Shown: piece after piece, positions 47,462 to 56,602 of the stretch | How positions within the stretch are numbered: position 1 is the stretch's first letter | How the letters are laid out: the number at the start of each line of letters is the position of its first letter | Source of the DNA: Burkholderia diffusa | GTDB taxonomy: Bacteria > Pseudomonadota > Gammaproteobacteria > Burkholderiales > Burkholderiaceae | Length of the DNA: 64,000 nucleotides | Direction of reading: 5' to 3' | Assembly (NCBI RefSeq): GCF_001718315.1 | Contig: NZ_CP013362.1 | Location: forward strand, 2,542,001 to 2,606,000 | Notes under the pieces: generated by a model | Databases searched by the model: none | Seen by the model: the letters and a program-made list of their open reading frames with translations, nothing else | Told to the model about the DNA's origin: nothing | Position numbers and translations under genes: made by a program

Positions 47462-47845
47462 ATGAGTTCGCACGGCATCGTCCTGTTCGGCCACGGCGCA
47501 CGCGATCCGCGCTGGGCCGAGCCGTTCGAGCGGCTCGCCGCGCGGCTGCGCGGGGCCGGCTCCCCTGCCCCGCACGTGTCGCTCGCGTTTCTCGAACTGA
47601 TGACGCCGTCGCTCGATACGGCCGTTGCCGCGCAGGTCGCGGCCGGCTGCACGCGCATCACCGTGGTGCCCGTGTTCTTCGGTCAGGGCGGGCATGTGCG
47701 CCGCGACCTGCCGCAACTCGTCGATGCGTGCCGTGCCGCGCATCCGGGCATCGAGATCCGTTGCGCGACGGCCGTCGGGGAAGACGACGGCGTGCTCGAT
47801 GCGATCGCGCGCTACTGCATCGACCAGATCGGCCACGACGCGTAA
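47462..47845 (+). CDS. cbiX: Sirohydrochlorin chelatase, short CbiX/SirB-like
   Basis: The 127-residue single-domain chelatase inserts Fe or Co into sirohydrochlorin. GIVLFGHGARDPRW (5-18) holds the first catalytic His, and VPVFFGQGGHVRRDLP (about 69) the second. It is half the length of the two-domain SirB/CbiX, like the short CbiX(S) form. The next gene, convergent, is cobA, which makes its precursor. Iron chelation for the siroheme of CysI is the likely job here; cobalt for B12 is possible. I find no precorrin-2 dehydrogenase in the window. Confidence 0.88.
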   Translation: MSSHGIVLFGHGARDPRWAEPFERLAARLRGAGSPAPHVSLAFLELMTPSLDTAVAAQVAAGCTRITVVPVFFGQGGHVRRDLPQLVDACRAAHPGIEIRCATAVGEDDGVLDAIARYCIDQIGHDA

Positions 47846-47878
47846 GCGAATCGCCGGCCGAAGCGGCGAGCCCAAACA

Positions 47879-47914
47879 AAAAAGCGCCGGCTTCGGAAGC
47901 CGGCGCTTTTTTTT
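47879..47914 (+). terminator. Bidirectional terminator between cbiX and cobA
   Basis: AAAAAGCGCCGGCTT and AAGCCGGCGCTTTTT form a long stem with a 4-base loop (CGGA or TCGG depending on end pairing) and T-runs on both strands. It ends both convergent operons. Confidence 0.92.
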
Positions 47915-47937
47915 CGTCTGCGAACTGCGCGATCGAC

Positions 47938-48687
47938 TCAAGCGGCGTCCTGCAACGCATCGCTCTCTTTCACGTGCCGCACGCGTTCGGCGAATGCATC
48001 GCCGATCATCAGCAGGCTCGGCTCCGCCGGATCGAGCCACGCCTGCGCGTCGCCCGCCGCCATCTGCGCAAGCGTGAGCGTCAGCGTGCGTTCGCGCGCG
48101 GTGCTGCAAGCTTCGACGATCGCGACCGGCGTCGCGGGCGCCCGGCCCGCGTCGATCAGATCGCGAGCGATGCCCGGCGCGCTGTCGCGGCCCATGTAGT
48201 AGACGATCGAATCGGCGCGTGCGGCCTCGCGAATCTCGTCGCTGCCCGGTGCGCGGCTGTGCGTCGCGAACGCGACGCTGCGCGACACCCCGCGCAATGT
48301 CAGCGAGCGCTTCAGCGTCGCCGCGCCGGCCAGCGCCGCGGTGATGCCCGGCACCACTTCATATTCGATGCCGGCCGCCTCGAGCGCGCGCATTTCCTCT
48401 TCGGCACGACCGAACAGCATCGGATCGCCGCCCTTCAGGCGCACGACGCACGCATGCTCGCGCGCCGCATCGACGATCTGCTTGTTGATGAAGTGCTGCG
48501 CGGTCGAACGCCGCCCGCAGCGCTTGCCGACCGCGATTTTCCGCGCGTTCGGCGCATGGTCGAGCATCGCCGGCTCGACGAGCGCGTCGTGCAGCACGAC
48601 GTCGGCTTGCTCGAGCAGCCGCGCGCCGCGCACCGTGATGAGGTCCGCGGCGCCCGGCCCTGCTCCGATCAGATACACCTTGCCCAT
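47938..48687 (-). CDS. cobA: Uroporphyrinogen-III C-methyltransferase
   Basis: The 249-residue SUMT methylates uroporphyrinogen III twice to precorrin-2, the branch to siroheme and B12. Signatures are VYLIGAGPGAADLITVRGARLL (in part, 4-25), VVLHDALV, the VRLKGGDPMLFGR motif (about 83) and VVPGITAAL (about 115). It lacks the CysG dehydrogenase-chelatase half. It is the last gene of the minus-strand cys operon, consistent with siroheme supply for CysI. Confidence 0.95.
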   Translation of the reverse strand: MGKVYLIGAGPGAADLITVRGARLLEQADVVLHDALVEPAMLDHAPNARKIAVGKRCGRRSTAQHFINKQIVDAAREHACVVRLKGGDPMLFGRAEEEMRALEAAGIEYEVVPGITAALAGAATLKRSLTLRGVSRSVAFATHSRAPGSDEIREAARADSIVYYMGRDSAPGIARDLIDAGRAPATPVAIVEACSTARERTLTLTLAQMAAGDAQAWLDPAEPSLLMIGDAFAERVRHVKESDALQDAA

Positions 48688-48762
48688 GTTTGTCGCTTCG
48701 CTTGTCCTGCTCGTGGACGGCGACCGGCGCGCGCCGCCCGCACGGGCGGCGCTGAACGCCGG

Positions 48763-50079
48763 TTATGCCGAGAACGCCCGGATCATGCCGGCGGCGACCG
48801 TGTGATGCGTCGCCTCGTCGATCAGCACGAATGCGCCCGTACCCGGGTGCGCGTCGTACGTATCGCAGACGATCGGCTTTTGCAGCGTCAGCGCCACACG
48901 GCCGATGTCGTTCATCTTCAGTTCCTGGCGGTCGGTCGCGTGCGACAGCGTATGCACGTCGAGCACTTCCTTGACCGCGCCGATCTTCGCGAACACCGTG
49001 CTCGTGGTCTGCTTCAGCAGGTACTTGCGCTGCGGCGACAGCGGCGTCTCGTCGAACCAGCACAGGTCCGCCTCGAGCTTCTTCGCCGGCGCGACCGTCT
49101 CGGCCGTCGTGACGAACATGTCGCCGCGCGATACGTCGACGTCCTCTTCGAGACGAATCGTCACCGTCTGGCCCGCGAACGCGTGCGCAACCGACGCGGT
49201 GCCGCCCGGCACCGGCGCGACGATCTCGGCGACCGTCGCGGTGCGGTTCGACGGCAGCACGACGATTTCGTCGCCGACCTTCACCTCGCCCGACTCGATG
49301 CGGCCCATGTAGCCGCGGAAGTCGTCGGCCGAGCTGCCATCCTGGCGTGCGACCCACTGCACCGGGAAGCGCAGCGCGTCATGCGCCTGCGTCTCGACCG
49401 GCAGCGACTCGAGCACGTCGAGCAGCGGCTCGCCCGCGTACCACGGCATGCGCTCGCTCGCGCCGACAATGTTGTCGCCCTTCAGCGCCGACACCGGCAC
49501 GAAACGAACGTCCTTCAGGCCGAGCTGCTTCGCAAGCGCGACGTACGCGTCGCGGATCTCGTTGAAGCGCGCTTCGCTGTAGTCGACGAGATCCATCTTG
49601 TTGATCGCGACGATCACGTGCTGCAACGCAAGCAGCTTCACGATCGCGCTGTGGCGCTTCGTTTGCGGCAGCAGTTGCGCGACGCCGTTCTCGACCGTCA
49701 CGCGCGTCGCGTCGACCAGGATGATCGCCGCATGCGCGGTCGATGCGCCCGTCACCATGTTGCGCGTGTACTGCTCGTGGCCCGGCGTGTCGGCGATGAT
49801 GAACTTGCGCTTCGCGGTCGCGAAGTAGCGGTATGCGACGTCGATCGTGATGCCCTGCTCGCGCTCGGCTTCCAGCCCGTCCGTCAGCAGCGCGAGGTCG
49901 ATCTCGTCGCCGACCGTGCGCTTGTTCTTCGCGCGCGACAGCGCGGACAGCTGGTCGGACAGCACGGCCTTGCTGTCGTACAGCAGGCGGCCGATCAGCG
50001 TGCTCTTGCCATCGTCGACGCTGCCCGCGGTGATGAAGCGCAGCACGCCGAGGTCTTCGTTGTTCTCGATGATGCTCAT
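48763..50079 (-). CDS. cysN: Sulfate adenylyltransferase subunit 1 (GTPase)
   Basis: The 438-residue EF-Tu-like GTPase drives ATP sulfurylase. G1 is GSVDDGKSTLIGRL (about 16), G3 is DTPGHEQY (about 97) and G4 is NKMDLV (about 150), followed by two beta-barrel domains. There is no fused APS kinase (CysC) domain at the C-terminus, in line with the APS-reductase type of CysH in this operon. It starts 22 bp after cysD. Confidence 0.97.
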   Translation of the reverse strand: MSIIENNEDLGVLRFITAGSVDDGKSTLIGRLLYDSKAVLSDQLSALSRAKNKRTVGDEIDLALLTDGLEAEREQGITIDVAYRYFATAKRKFIIADTPGHEQYTRNMVTGASTAHAAIILVDATRVTVENGVAQLLPQTKRHSAIVKLLALQHVIVAINKMDLVDYSEARFNEIRDAYVALAKQLGLKDVRFVPVSALKGDNIVGASERMPWYAGEPLLDVLESLPVETQAHDALRFPVQWVARQDGSSADDFRGYMGRIESGEVKVGDEIVVLPSNRTATVAEIVAPVPGGTASVAHAFAGQTVTIRLEEDVDVSRGDMFVTTAETVAPAKKLEADLCWFDETPLSPQRKYLLKQTTSTVFAKIGAVKEVLDVHTLSHATDRQELKMNDIGRVALTLQKPIVCDTYDAHPGTGAFVLIDEATHHTVAAGMIRAFSA

Positions 50080-50101
50080 GATGTGAATGTCCTCGTGTGC
50101 T

Positions 50102-51064
50102 TCAGAAATAACCTTGCTTCTTGCGCTGTTCCATCGCGGCTTCGGATGCCTGGTCGTCCATCCGGGTCGCGCCGCGTTCGGTGATCTCGGTCACCGCCGT
50201 CTCGGCGATGATCTTCTCGACGTCGTCCGCGTCGCTCTCGACCGGGCACGTGCAACTGATGTCGCCGACCGTGCGGAAGCGCACCTGGGCGAGCTCGCTC
50301 GTCTCGCCGTCACGCATCGGCGTGAGCGGCGTGACCGGCACGAGCAGACCGTTGCGGCGCACGATCTCGCGCTGGTGCGCGTAGTAGATCGACGGCAGCT
50401 CGAGGTTCTCGCGTGCGATGTACTGCCACACGTCGAGCTCGGTCCAGTTCGAGATCGGGAACACGCGCAGGTGCTCGCCCTTGTGCAGGCGTGCGTTGTA
50501 CAGGCTCCACAGTTCCGGGCGCTGCGCCTTCGGATCCCATTGGCCGAATTCGTCGCGGAACGAGAAGATCCGCTCCTTCGCGCGCGCCTTCTCTTCGTCG
50601 CGGCGCGCGCCGCCGATCAGCGCCGTGTAGCCGTGCTGTTCGATCGTCTCGAGGAGCGTGACGGCCTGCGCGGCGTTGCGCGAATCGGTTTCGCGGCGCA
50701 GCACGACCGTGCCGCGCTTGATCGAATCCTCGACGTGGCCGACCACCAGTTCGGCGCCGAGCTCTTGCGCACGGCGGTCGCGGAAGTCGATCACTTCCTC
50801 GTAGTTGTGGCCGGTGTCGATGTGCACGAGCGGGAACGGCAGCGTCGTCTTGCGGTTCGCGCCGAGGCCGAACGCCTTCAGCGCGAGGTGCAGCACGACG
50901 ACCGAGTCCTTGCCGCCCGAGAACAACAGCGCCGGCTTGCTGCATTCCGCAACGAGTTCGCGCAGGATGTGGATCGACTCGGCTTCGAGCCAGTCGAGGT
51001 GGCCCATGCGGTCGTCGGCACCGGTGGGCGGGGCAAAGGCGGATTGCTCGAGCGTCGTGCTCAT
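50102..51064 (-). CDS. cysD: Sulfate adenylyltransferase subunit 2
   Basis: The 320-residue subunit makes adenosine phosphosulfate from ATP and sulfate. The PP-loop is LFSGGKDSVVVLHLA (about 51), with VHIDTGHNYEEVIDFRD (about 80) and GGARRDEEKARAKERIFSFRD (in part, about 146) typical of CysD. ATG 51064 is used because it gives the family N-terminus; the frame is open 18 codons upstream. It sits between cysH and cysN. Confidence 0.97.
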   Translation of the reverse strand: MSTTLEQSAFAPPTGADDRMGHLDWLEAESIHILRELVAECSKPALLFSGGKDSVVVLHLALKAFGLGANRKTTLPFPLVHIDTGHNYEEVIDFRDRRAQELGAELVVGHVEDSIKRGTVVLRRETDSRNAAQAVTLLETIEQHGYTALIGGARRDEEKARAKERIFSFRDEFGQWDPKAQRPELWSLYNARLHKGEHLRVFPISNWTELDVWQYIARENLELPSIYYAHQREIVRRNGLLVPVTPLTPMRDGETSELAQVRFRTVGDISCTCPVESDADDVEKIIAETAVTEITERGATRMDDQASEAAMEQRKKQGYF

Positions 51065-51139
51065 GATTTCAGTCCTTCTCTTCTGGGTTCGTGCCGCCCG
51101 CTCGCGCGGGCGGCGCAATATTCGGTTTCTTGTCGGCTT

Positions 51140-51883
51140 TCAGTGCGCGGCGCCGGCTTCGGCATTCGCCGGAATCGGCGTGATCGCGATGTGCAGCCCG
51201 CATTCCTTCGTGTCGCGCGACTCCCACCACCAGCGGCCCGCGCGGCTGTCCTCGCCGGGGCGGATCGCGCGCGTGCACGGCTCGCAGCCGATGCTCGGGT
51301 AGCCGCGTGCATGCAGCGGGTTGACCGGCACGTCGAACGCCTTCAGGTATGCCCACACGTCGGCTTCCGTCCAGTCGGCGAGAGGATTGTACTTCGCGAT
51401 CCCGCGCGCTTCGTCCCGTTCCTCCTCGTGCAGCTCCGCACGCGTGACCGACTGCTCGCGGCGCTGGCCCGTGACCCATGCGCCGACGTCGGCCAGCGCG
51501 CGGTTCAGCGGCTCGACCTTGCGGATGTGGCAGCACGACTTGCGCAGCTCGACGCTTTCGTAGAACGCGTTCAGGCCGTGCTCGGCGACGTACTGGTCGA
51601 CCGCATCCTGGCGCGGGTGAAACTGCTCGATCTCGTAGCCGTAGCGCTCGCGCACGCGGTCGATCATGCCCAGCGTTTCCGCGTGCAGGCGACCGGTGTT
51701 CAGCGAGAAGATGCCGATCGCCACGCCCTTCGACAGGATCGCGTGCGTGAGCAGCATGTCTTCCGCGGCGAGGCTGCTCGCGAACTTCACCTTCTCGTGG
51801 CGCGCGCCGATCTGCGCGAGCAGCGTGTCGAGGCGCTCGACCTTCGCGGCGAGTTCGGGCGTGAGTGCGGTCGCGGTGCTCAT
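51140..51883 (-). CDS. cysH: Assimilatory APS reductase (CysH family, Fe-S type)
   Basis: The 247-residue protein reduces activated sulfate to sulfite. It has the PP-loop-derived fold (FASSLAAEDMLL, about 34) and the catalytic Cys in ECGLH (227-231). It also carries Cys117-Cys118 (KSCCHIRK) and Cys200/Cys203 (CEPC), the CC...CxxC set that binds a [4Fe-4S] cluster in APS reductases and is absent from true PAPS reductases such as E. coli CysH. I therefore infer that APS, not PAPS, is the substrate; no cysC is nearby. The gene overlaps the DUF934 gene by 4 bp. Confidence 0.94.
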   Translation of the reverse strand: MSTATALTPELAAKVERLDTLLAQIGARHEKVKFASSLAAEDMLLTHAILSKGVAIGIFSLNTGRLHAETLGMIDRVRERYGYEIEQFHPRQDAVDQYVAEHGLNAFYESVELRKSCCHIRKVEPLNRALADVGAWVTGQRREQSVTRAELHEEERDEARGIAKYNPLADWTEADVWAYLKAFDVPVNPLHARGYPSIGCEPCTRAIRPGEDSRAGRWWWESRDTKECGLHIAITPIPANAEAGAAH

Positions 51884-52422
51884 GCGCTCACCTTCGCGTC
51901 GACCGCGGCGTCGCGGCGGCGGAACAGCGGTGCCGGCTCGTCGAACGCGCCCTGGTAACGCTGCGTGAATTCGCCGAACGCATTCAGCGCGTCGCGGATG
52001 TCCTTGTCGGCACGCACCGCGAACGCGTCGAAGCCGCAACGCGACATGTACAGCAACTGGTCCCGCAGCACGTCGCCGATCGCGCGCAGCTCGCCGGTCC
52101 AGCCGTGGCGCTCGCGCAGCAGGCGCGCGATGCTGTAGCCGCGGCCGTCCGCGAAGCGCGGGAAATCGACGGCGATCAGCGAGATCGCACCGAAGTCGGT
52201 CACGAGATCGGCCGGCTCGCTGTCCGGCGCGAGCCATACGCCGAGTTCTTCCTTCGTCTTCGCGGCGACGAGCGCCGCGCGCTCGGCCTGCCACAGCGCG
52301 AACGGCACCAGCACCTTGCCGGCCGGCAACGCGTCGACCGCGGGCAGCGCACCGTCTTCCGACGCGCGCACGACCTGCCATGCGTCGTCGATCACTGCGC
52401 GGTTCTTGATAATCGAAGCCAT
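51880..52422 (-). CDS. DUF934 protein of the sulfite-reductase operon
   Basis: The 180-residue protein has the DUF934 pattern: WLAPDSEPADL at about 83, IAVDFPRFADGRGYSIARLLRER (in part, about 100) and IGDVLRDQLLYMSRCGFDAFAVR (in part, about 122). The family is nearly always next to siroheme sulfite/nitrite reductase genes and is thought to assist assimilatory sulfate reduction; a mechanism is not established. ATG 52422 with GGAAT upstream is preferred to a TTG two codons before. It follows cysI by 25 bp and overlaps cysH. Confidence 0.88.
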   Translation of the reverse strand: MASIIKNRAVIDDAWQVVRASEDGALPAVDALPAGKVLVPFALWQAERAALVAAKTKEELGVWLAPDSEPADLVTDFGAISLIAVDFPRFADGRGYSIARLLRERHGWTGELRAIGDVLRDQLLYMSRCGFDAFAVRADKDIRDALNAFGEFTQRYQGAFDEPAPLFRRRDAAVDAKVSA

Positions 52423-52447
52423 CTGCAAATTCCTTCTACCCGGTTGG

Positions 52448-54127
52448 TTACGCGTTCACTGCCTGGCGCGCCGCATACACGCGCTCCTTGAACGGCGCGA
52501 TGCCGATGCGGTCGTACGTGTCGATGAAGCGCTCGCCGTCGATGCGCGTCTCGACGAACGTGTCGATCAGCTTCGCGATCACGTCCGGCACTTCCTCCGC
52601 GGAGAACGACGGCCCGATCACGCGGCCGAGGCGCGCGCCGTTGCGGCCCGTGCCCTGCTCGCCGCCGAGCGACACCTGGTACCACTCGGCGCCGTCCTTG
52701 TCGACACCGAGAATGCCGATGTTGCCCACGTGATGGTGACCGCACGAGTTCATGCAACCGGAAATGTTCAGCGACAGGTCGCCGAGGTCGTACACGTAGT
52801 CCAGATCGTCGAAACGTTGCTGGATCGCCAGCGCGATCGGGATCGACTTCGCGTTCGCGAGCGAGCAGAAGTCGCCGCCCGGGCACGCGATGATGTCGGT
52901 CAGCAGGCCGATGTTCGGCGTCGCGAAACCGGCCGCCTTCGCCTTTTCCCACACCGCGAACAGGTCGCGCTTCTTCACGTTGGCGAGAATCAGGTTCTGC
53001 TCGTGCGACACGCGCAGTTCTCCGAACGAGTACGCGTCGGCCCAGTCGGCCACCAGGTCCATCTGCGCATCGGTCGCGTCGCCCGGGGCCACGCGGTGAT
53101 CCTTCAGCGACAGCGTGACGGCGGCATAGCCCGGCACCTTGTGCGGCGCGACGTTGCGCTCGACCCAGCGCGCGAACGCCTTGTTCTCGAGCAGGTGCTG
53201 TTCGAACGACGCGTCGGTGTCGGCGAGCTTCTCGTAGACGGGCGGCTTGAAGTATTGCGACACGCGGTCGACTTCCGCCTGCGTGAGCGTCGACGGGCCG
53301 TCCTTCAGGTGCTGCCACTCGTCCTCGACCTGCTGCGCGAACTTCGCGGGCGACAGCGCCTTCACGAGGATCTTGATCCGCGCCTTGTACAGGTTGTCGC
53401 GGCGGCCGTAGCGGTTATATACACGCAGCACGGCTTCGCAGTAGGTCAGCAGGTGCTGCCACGGCAGGTCTTCCTTGATCACCGCGCCGACGATCGGCGT
53501 ACGGCCGAGGCCGCCGCCCGCGAGAATGCTGGCGACCACTTCACCCTGCGCGTTCTTCTTCAGGTACACGCCGAGGTCGTGGATCTGCACGGCCGCGCGA
53601 TCGTGCTTCGAGCCGGACACAGCGATCTTGAACTTGCGCGGCAGCCATGCGAATTCGGGATGGAACGTCGACCACTGGCGCAGGATTTCCGACCACGGAC
53701 GCGGATCGATCTCCTCGTCCTGCGCGACGCCGGCGAACTGGTCGGCCGTGATGTTGCGAATGCAGTTGCCCGACGTCTGGATCGCGTGCATCTGCACCGA
53801 CGCGAGCTTCGCGAGGATCTCGGGCGTTTCCTCGAGCTGGACCCAGTTGAACTGGATGTTCGAGCGCGTCGAGAAGTGGCCGTAGCCGCGGTCGTGTTCG
53901 CGGGCGATGCGCGCCAGCATGCGGAGCTGCTCGCTGCGCAGGTTGCCGTACGGAATCGCGATGCGGTGCATGTACGCGTGGCGCTGCATGTACAGGCCGT
54001 TCTGCAGGCGCAGCGGACGGAACTCGTCCTCGCTCAACTCACCCGACAGGCGGCGGCGCACCTGATCGCGGTACTGCGCGACTCGCTCGTCGACGATCGT
54101 CTGGTCGTACTGGTCGTACTGATACAT
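52448..54127 (-). CDS. cysI: Siroheme-dependent sulfite reductase (hemoprotein)
   Basis: The 559-residue nitrite/sulfite reductase-family protein has two ferredoxin-like and two siroheme/[4Fe-4S] half-domains. MYMQRHAYMHRIAIP-type (about 46) and YGHFSTRSNIQFNW (about 80) are N-terminal marks. Cluster Cys are in CPGGDFCSLA and SGCMNSCGHHH (about 430-470). It reduces sulfite to sulfide; the electron donor is likely ferredoxin or a flavoprotein, as no cysJ is seen. It is the first gene of cysI-DUF934-cysH-cysD-cysN-cobA, divergent from cysB. Confidence 0.95.
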   Translation of the reverse strand: MYQYDQYDQTIVDERVAQYRDQVRRRLSGELSEDEFRPLRLQNGLYMQRHAYMHRIAIPYGNLRSEQLRMLARIAREHDRGYGHFSTRSNIQFNWVQLEETPEILAKLASVQMHAIQTSGNCIRNITADQFAGVAQDEEIDPRPWSEILRQWSTFHPEFAWLPRKFKIAVSGSKHDRAAVQIHDLGVYLKKNAQGEVVASILAGGGLGRTPIVGAVIKEDLPWQHLLTYCEAVLRVYNRYGRRDNLYKARIKILVKALSPAKFAQQVEDEWQHLKDGPSTLTQAEVDRVSQYFKPPVYEKLADTDASFEQHLLENKAFARWVERNVAPHKVPGYAAVTLSLKDHRVAPGDATDAQMDLVADWADAYSFGELRVSHEQNLILANVKKRDLFAVWEKAKAAGFATPNIGLLTDIIACPGGDFCSLANAKSIPIALAIQQRFDDLDYVYDLGDLSLNISGCMNSCGHHHVGNIGILGVDKDGAEWYQVSLGGEQGTGRNGARLGRVIGPSFSAEEVPDVIAKLIDTFVETRIDGERFIDTYDRIGIAPFKERVYAARQAVNA

Positions 54128-54343
54128 TCGGGGACCCCAGGGTTTTCGTGATGACCGCGCGACGTCCTAGCCACGTCGCGCCCGGATCTCGGTTCCGTCG
54201 CCATCGCCGGCGTTCCGCTGCCCGGCTGGATTGCTAATGACGAAAACAGATATCCATATTTGAAAAACTCCGGTGAATCGTAATAAACTCGCCTTATATT
54301 TCAAACGACTAAAAAATTCTGTTGATATGCGGAAGGGTTATAA
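54128..54343. promoter_or_regulatory. Divergent cysI / cysB control region
   Basis: This 216-bp region becomes strongly AT-rich between 54240 and 54343, unlike its surroundings. It holds an inverted repeat ATATTTGAAA (54256-54265) / TTTCAAA (54299-54305) and several TTATA/AATAAA stretches suited to promoters. CysB-type regulators bind AT-rich half sites upstream of sulfate genes, so CysB control of the cys operon is likely. Exact boxes cannot be fixed by eye. Confidence 0.55.
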
Positions 54344-55285
54344 ATGAACCTGCACCAATTTCGCTTCGTGCGCGAGGCCGTCCGGCAGAATTTCAACCTC
54401 ACCGAGGCCGCCAAGGCGCTCTACACGTCGCAACCGGGGGTGTCCAAGGCGATCATCGAGCTCGAGGACGAACTCGGCGTGGAGATCTTCACGCGGCACG
54501 GCAAGCGCGTGCGCTCGCTCACCGAGCCGGGCAGGATCATCCTCGCGTCGGTCGAGCGGATCCTGCAGGAAGTTGAAAGCCTGAAAAGGGTCGGAAAAGA
54601 TTATGCAGCCCAGGATCAGGGCAACCTGACGATCGCCGCCACCCACACGCAGGCCCGCTACTCGCTGCCGGCGGCCATCGCCGAGTTCAAGAAGCGCTTC
54701 CCGAAGGTGCACCTGTCGATCCTGCAGGGCAGCCCGACGCAGGTCGCCGAGATGGTGATCCACGACCAGGCGGATCTCGCGATCGCGACCGAGGCAATTG
54801 CCGACTACAAGGAACTCGTGTCGCTGCCCTGCTTCCAGTGGCATCACGCGGCCGTGGTACCCGCCGACCATCCGCTGCTCGAACGCAAGCCGGTCACGCT
54901 GGACGATCTCGCGCAATACCCGCTGATCACGTACGACGACGCGTTCGCCGGCCGCAAGAAGATCAATCACGCATTCGCGCTGCGCGGGTTGTCGCCGGAC
55001 ATCGTGCTCGAGGCAATCGACGCCGACGTGATCAAGACTTACGTCGAACTCGGCCTCGGCGTCGGCATCATGGCCGACATCGCATTCAACCCGGAGCGCG
55101 ACCGCAACCTGCGGCTGATTCCGGTCGGCCACCTGTTCGGCAGCAACGTGACGCGCGTCGCGCTCAAGCAGGGCGCCTACCTGCGCAGCTATGTATATAC
55201 GCTCGTGGAGCTGCTGTCGCCGACGCTGAACCGCAAGCTGATCGAACAGGCGCTCAAGGGCGAATCCGAATCGTACGAGCTTTGA
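54344..55285 (+). CDS. cysB: CysB-family LysR regulator
   Basis: The 313-residue regulator starts MNLHQFRFVREAVRQNFNLTEAAKALYTSQPGVSKAI (in part), the CysB/Cbl DNA-binding domain. The effector-domain signature IAATHTQARYSLPAAIAEFKKRFP (in part, about 97) follows; TTHTQARY-type sequence contacts N-acetylserine or sulfate in CysB. It activates sulfate assimilation when sulfur is scarce. It is divergent from cysI, with GGAAGGG before the ATG, and is closed by a terminator. Confidence 0.95.
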   Translation: MNLHQFRFVREAVRQNFNLTEAAKALYTSQPGVSKAIIELEDELGVEIFTRHGKRVRSLTEPGRIILASVERILQEVESLKRVGKDYAAQDQGNLTIAATHTQARYSLPAAIAEFKKRFPKVHLSILQGSPTQVAEMVIHDQADLAIATEAIADYKELVSLPCFQWHHAAVVPADHPLLERKPVTLDDLAQYPLITYDDAFAGRKKINHAFALRGLSPDIVLEAIDADVIKTYVELGLGVGIMADIAFNPERDRNLRLIPVGHLFGSNVTRVALKQGAYLRSYVYTLVELLSPTLNRKLIEQALKGESESYEL

Positions 55286-55303
55286 AGGACAGGTATAAAC
55301 ACA

Positions 55304-55327
55304 GGGGCGCAAATCGCGCCCCTTTTT
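55304..55327 (+). terminator. Rho-independent terminator of cysB
   Basis: GGGGCGC and GCGCCCC form a 7-bp GC stem with a 5-base loop, followed by five T. It lies 18 bp after the cysB stop and before the binding-protein gene. Confidence 0.88.
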
Positions 55328-55349
55328 ATTGCCCGACGGAGATTTCCGC

Positions 55350-56507
55350 ATGACGCTTCCCGCCCTGCTGTGCCGAGCCGCCGGCGCCGCGCTCCTGATC
55401 GCCTGCGCGGCCGCGCATGCCGACCTGAAGGTCGGCGTCGACCTGTCGTCGACCGGCCCGGCCGCCGTGATCGGCATCACCAGCAAGAACGCGATCCTGA
55501 TGTGGCCGAAGACCATCGCCGGGCAGCCGCTGCAGGTGACGGTGCTCGACGACGCGTCCGACCCCGGCGCCGCCGTGCGCAACATCCGCAAGCTGGTCGA
55601 CGAGGATCACGTCGACGTCGTGGTCGGGCCGAACATCACGCCGGCCGCGCTAGCGGCGCTCGACGCGGTGGCGGCCGCGCAGACGCCGATGATCACGCTG
55701 GTCGGCTCCGGCGCGATCGTCGAGCCGCAGGAAGGCGCGCGGACCTGGGCATTCAAGATGGCGCAGAGCGACAGCGCGATGGCCGACGTGATGACGCGCT
55801 ACATGGCCAACCACGGCGTGAAGACGGTCGGCTTCATCGGCTTCGCGGACAGCTACGGCGACAGCTGGCTGAATGAATTCACACGCTTCGCGGAAGTCCG
55901 CAAAATTCGCGTGATCGCGACGGAGCGCTTCAACCGCACCGACGCAAGCGTTACCGGCCAGTCGCTGAAGCTGATCGCGGCAAAGCCGGACGCGATCCTG
56001 ATCGCGGGCTCGGGCACGCCGGCCGTGCTGCCGCAGCGCACGCTGATCGAGCGCGGCTACAAGGGCGCGATCTACCAGACGCACGGGATCGCGACGCCGG
56101 AATTCATCAAGCTCGGCGGCAAGGACGTCGACGGGACGCTGTTCCCGACCCAGCCGGTCGTCGTTGCGCGCACGTTGCCCGCCGACCATCCGGCCCGCAA
56201 GACCGCGCTTGCGTTCGTCGATGCATATGAAACGAAATACGGTGCCGGCACCGTCACGCAGTTCGCGGGCGATGCGGCGGGCGTGTATCCGCGCCTCGCC
56301 GACGCGGTCGGCCGCGCACTCAAGGCAGCACAGCCCGGCACGCCGGCCTTCCGCGCGGCGCTGCGGCGCGAGCTCGAACGCGCGCACGAGCTCGTCGTGC
56401 CGAACGGCGTCGTCAACACCAGCGACAAGGATCACGTAGGGCTCGATCAGCGCGCGAGCGTGATGGGGATCGTGAAACAGGGCAAGTTCGTCTACCTGAG
56501 CCAGTAA
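55350..56507 (+). CDS. Branched-chain amino acid-type ABC transporter substrate-binding protein
   Basis: The 385-residue protein has a signal peptide (about 1-24, ending AHA) and the Peripla_BP_6 (LivJ-like) fold: LKVGVDLSSTGPAAVIG at about 26, VDVVVGPNITPAALA at about 88 and VGFIGFADSYGDSW at about 156. It should bind a small ligand in the periplasm. No permease or ATPase is adjacent, so it is an orphan and the ligand is unknown. ATG 55350 with ACGGAG upstream was chosen over 55329, which lies in the cysB terminator region. Confidence 0.9.
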   Translation: MTLPALLCRAAGAALLIACAAAHADLKVGVDLSSTGPAAVIGITSKNAILMWPKTIAGQPLQVTVLDDASDPGAAVRNIRKLVDEDHVDVVVGPNITPAALAALDAVAAAQTPMITLVGSGAIVEPQEGARTWAFKMAQSDSAMADVMTRYMANHGVKTVGFIGFADSYGDSWLNEFTRFAEVRKIRVIATERFNRTDASVTGQSLKLIAAKPDAILIAGSGTPAVLPQRTLIERGYKGAIYQTHGIATPEFIKLGGKDVDGTLFPTQPVVVARTLPADHPARKTALAFVDAYETKYGAGTVTQFAGDAAGVYPRLADAVGRALKAAQPGTPAFRAALRRELERAHELVVPNGVVNTSDKDHVGLDQRASVMGIVKQGKFVYLSQ

Positions 56508-56602
56508 CGTACGAACGGCCGCCGGGCGGCTTGCCCGGCGGCTCATTTTCCGCCATAATCCGCGTTTCGCCGCGCACAATCGCATGCGCGGCCAGGATCA
56601 AA

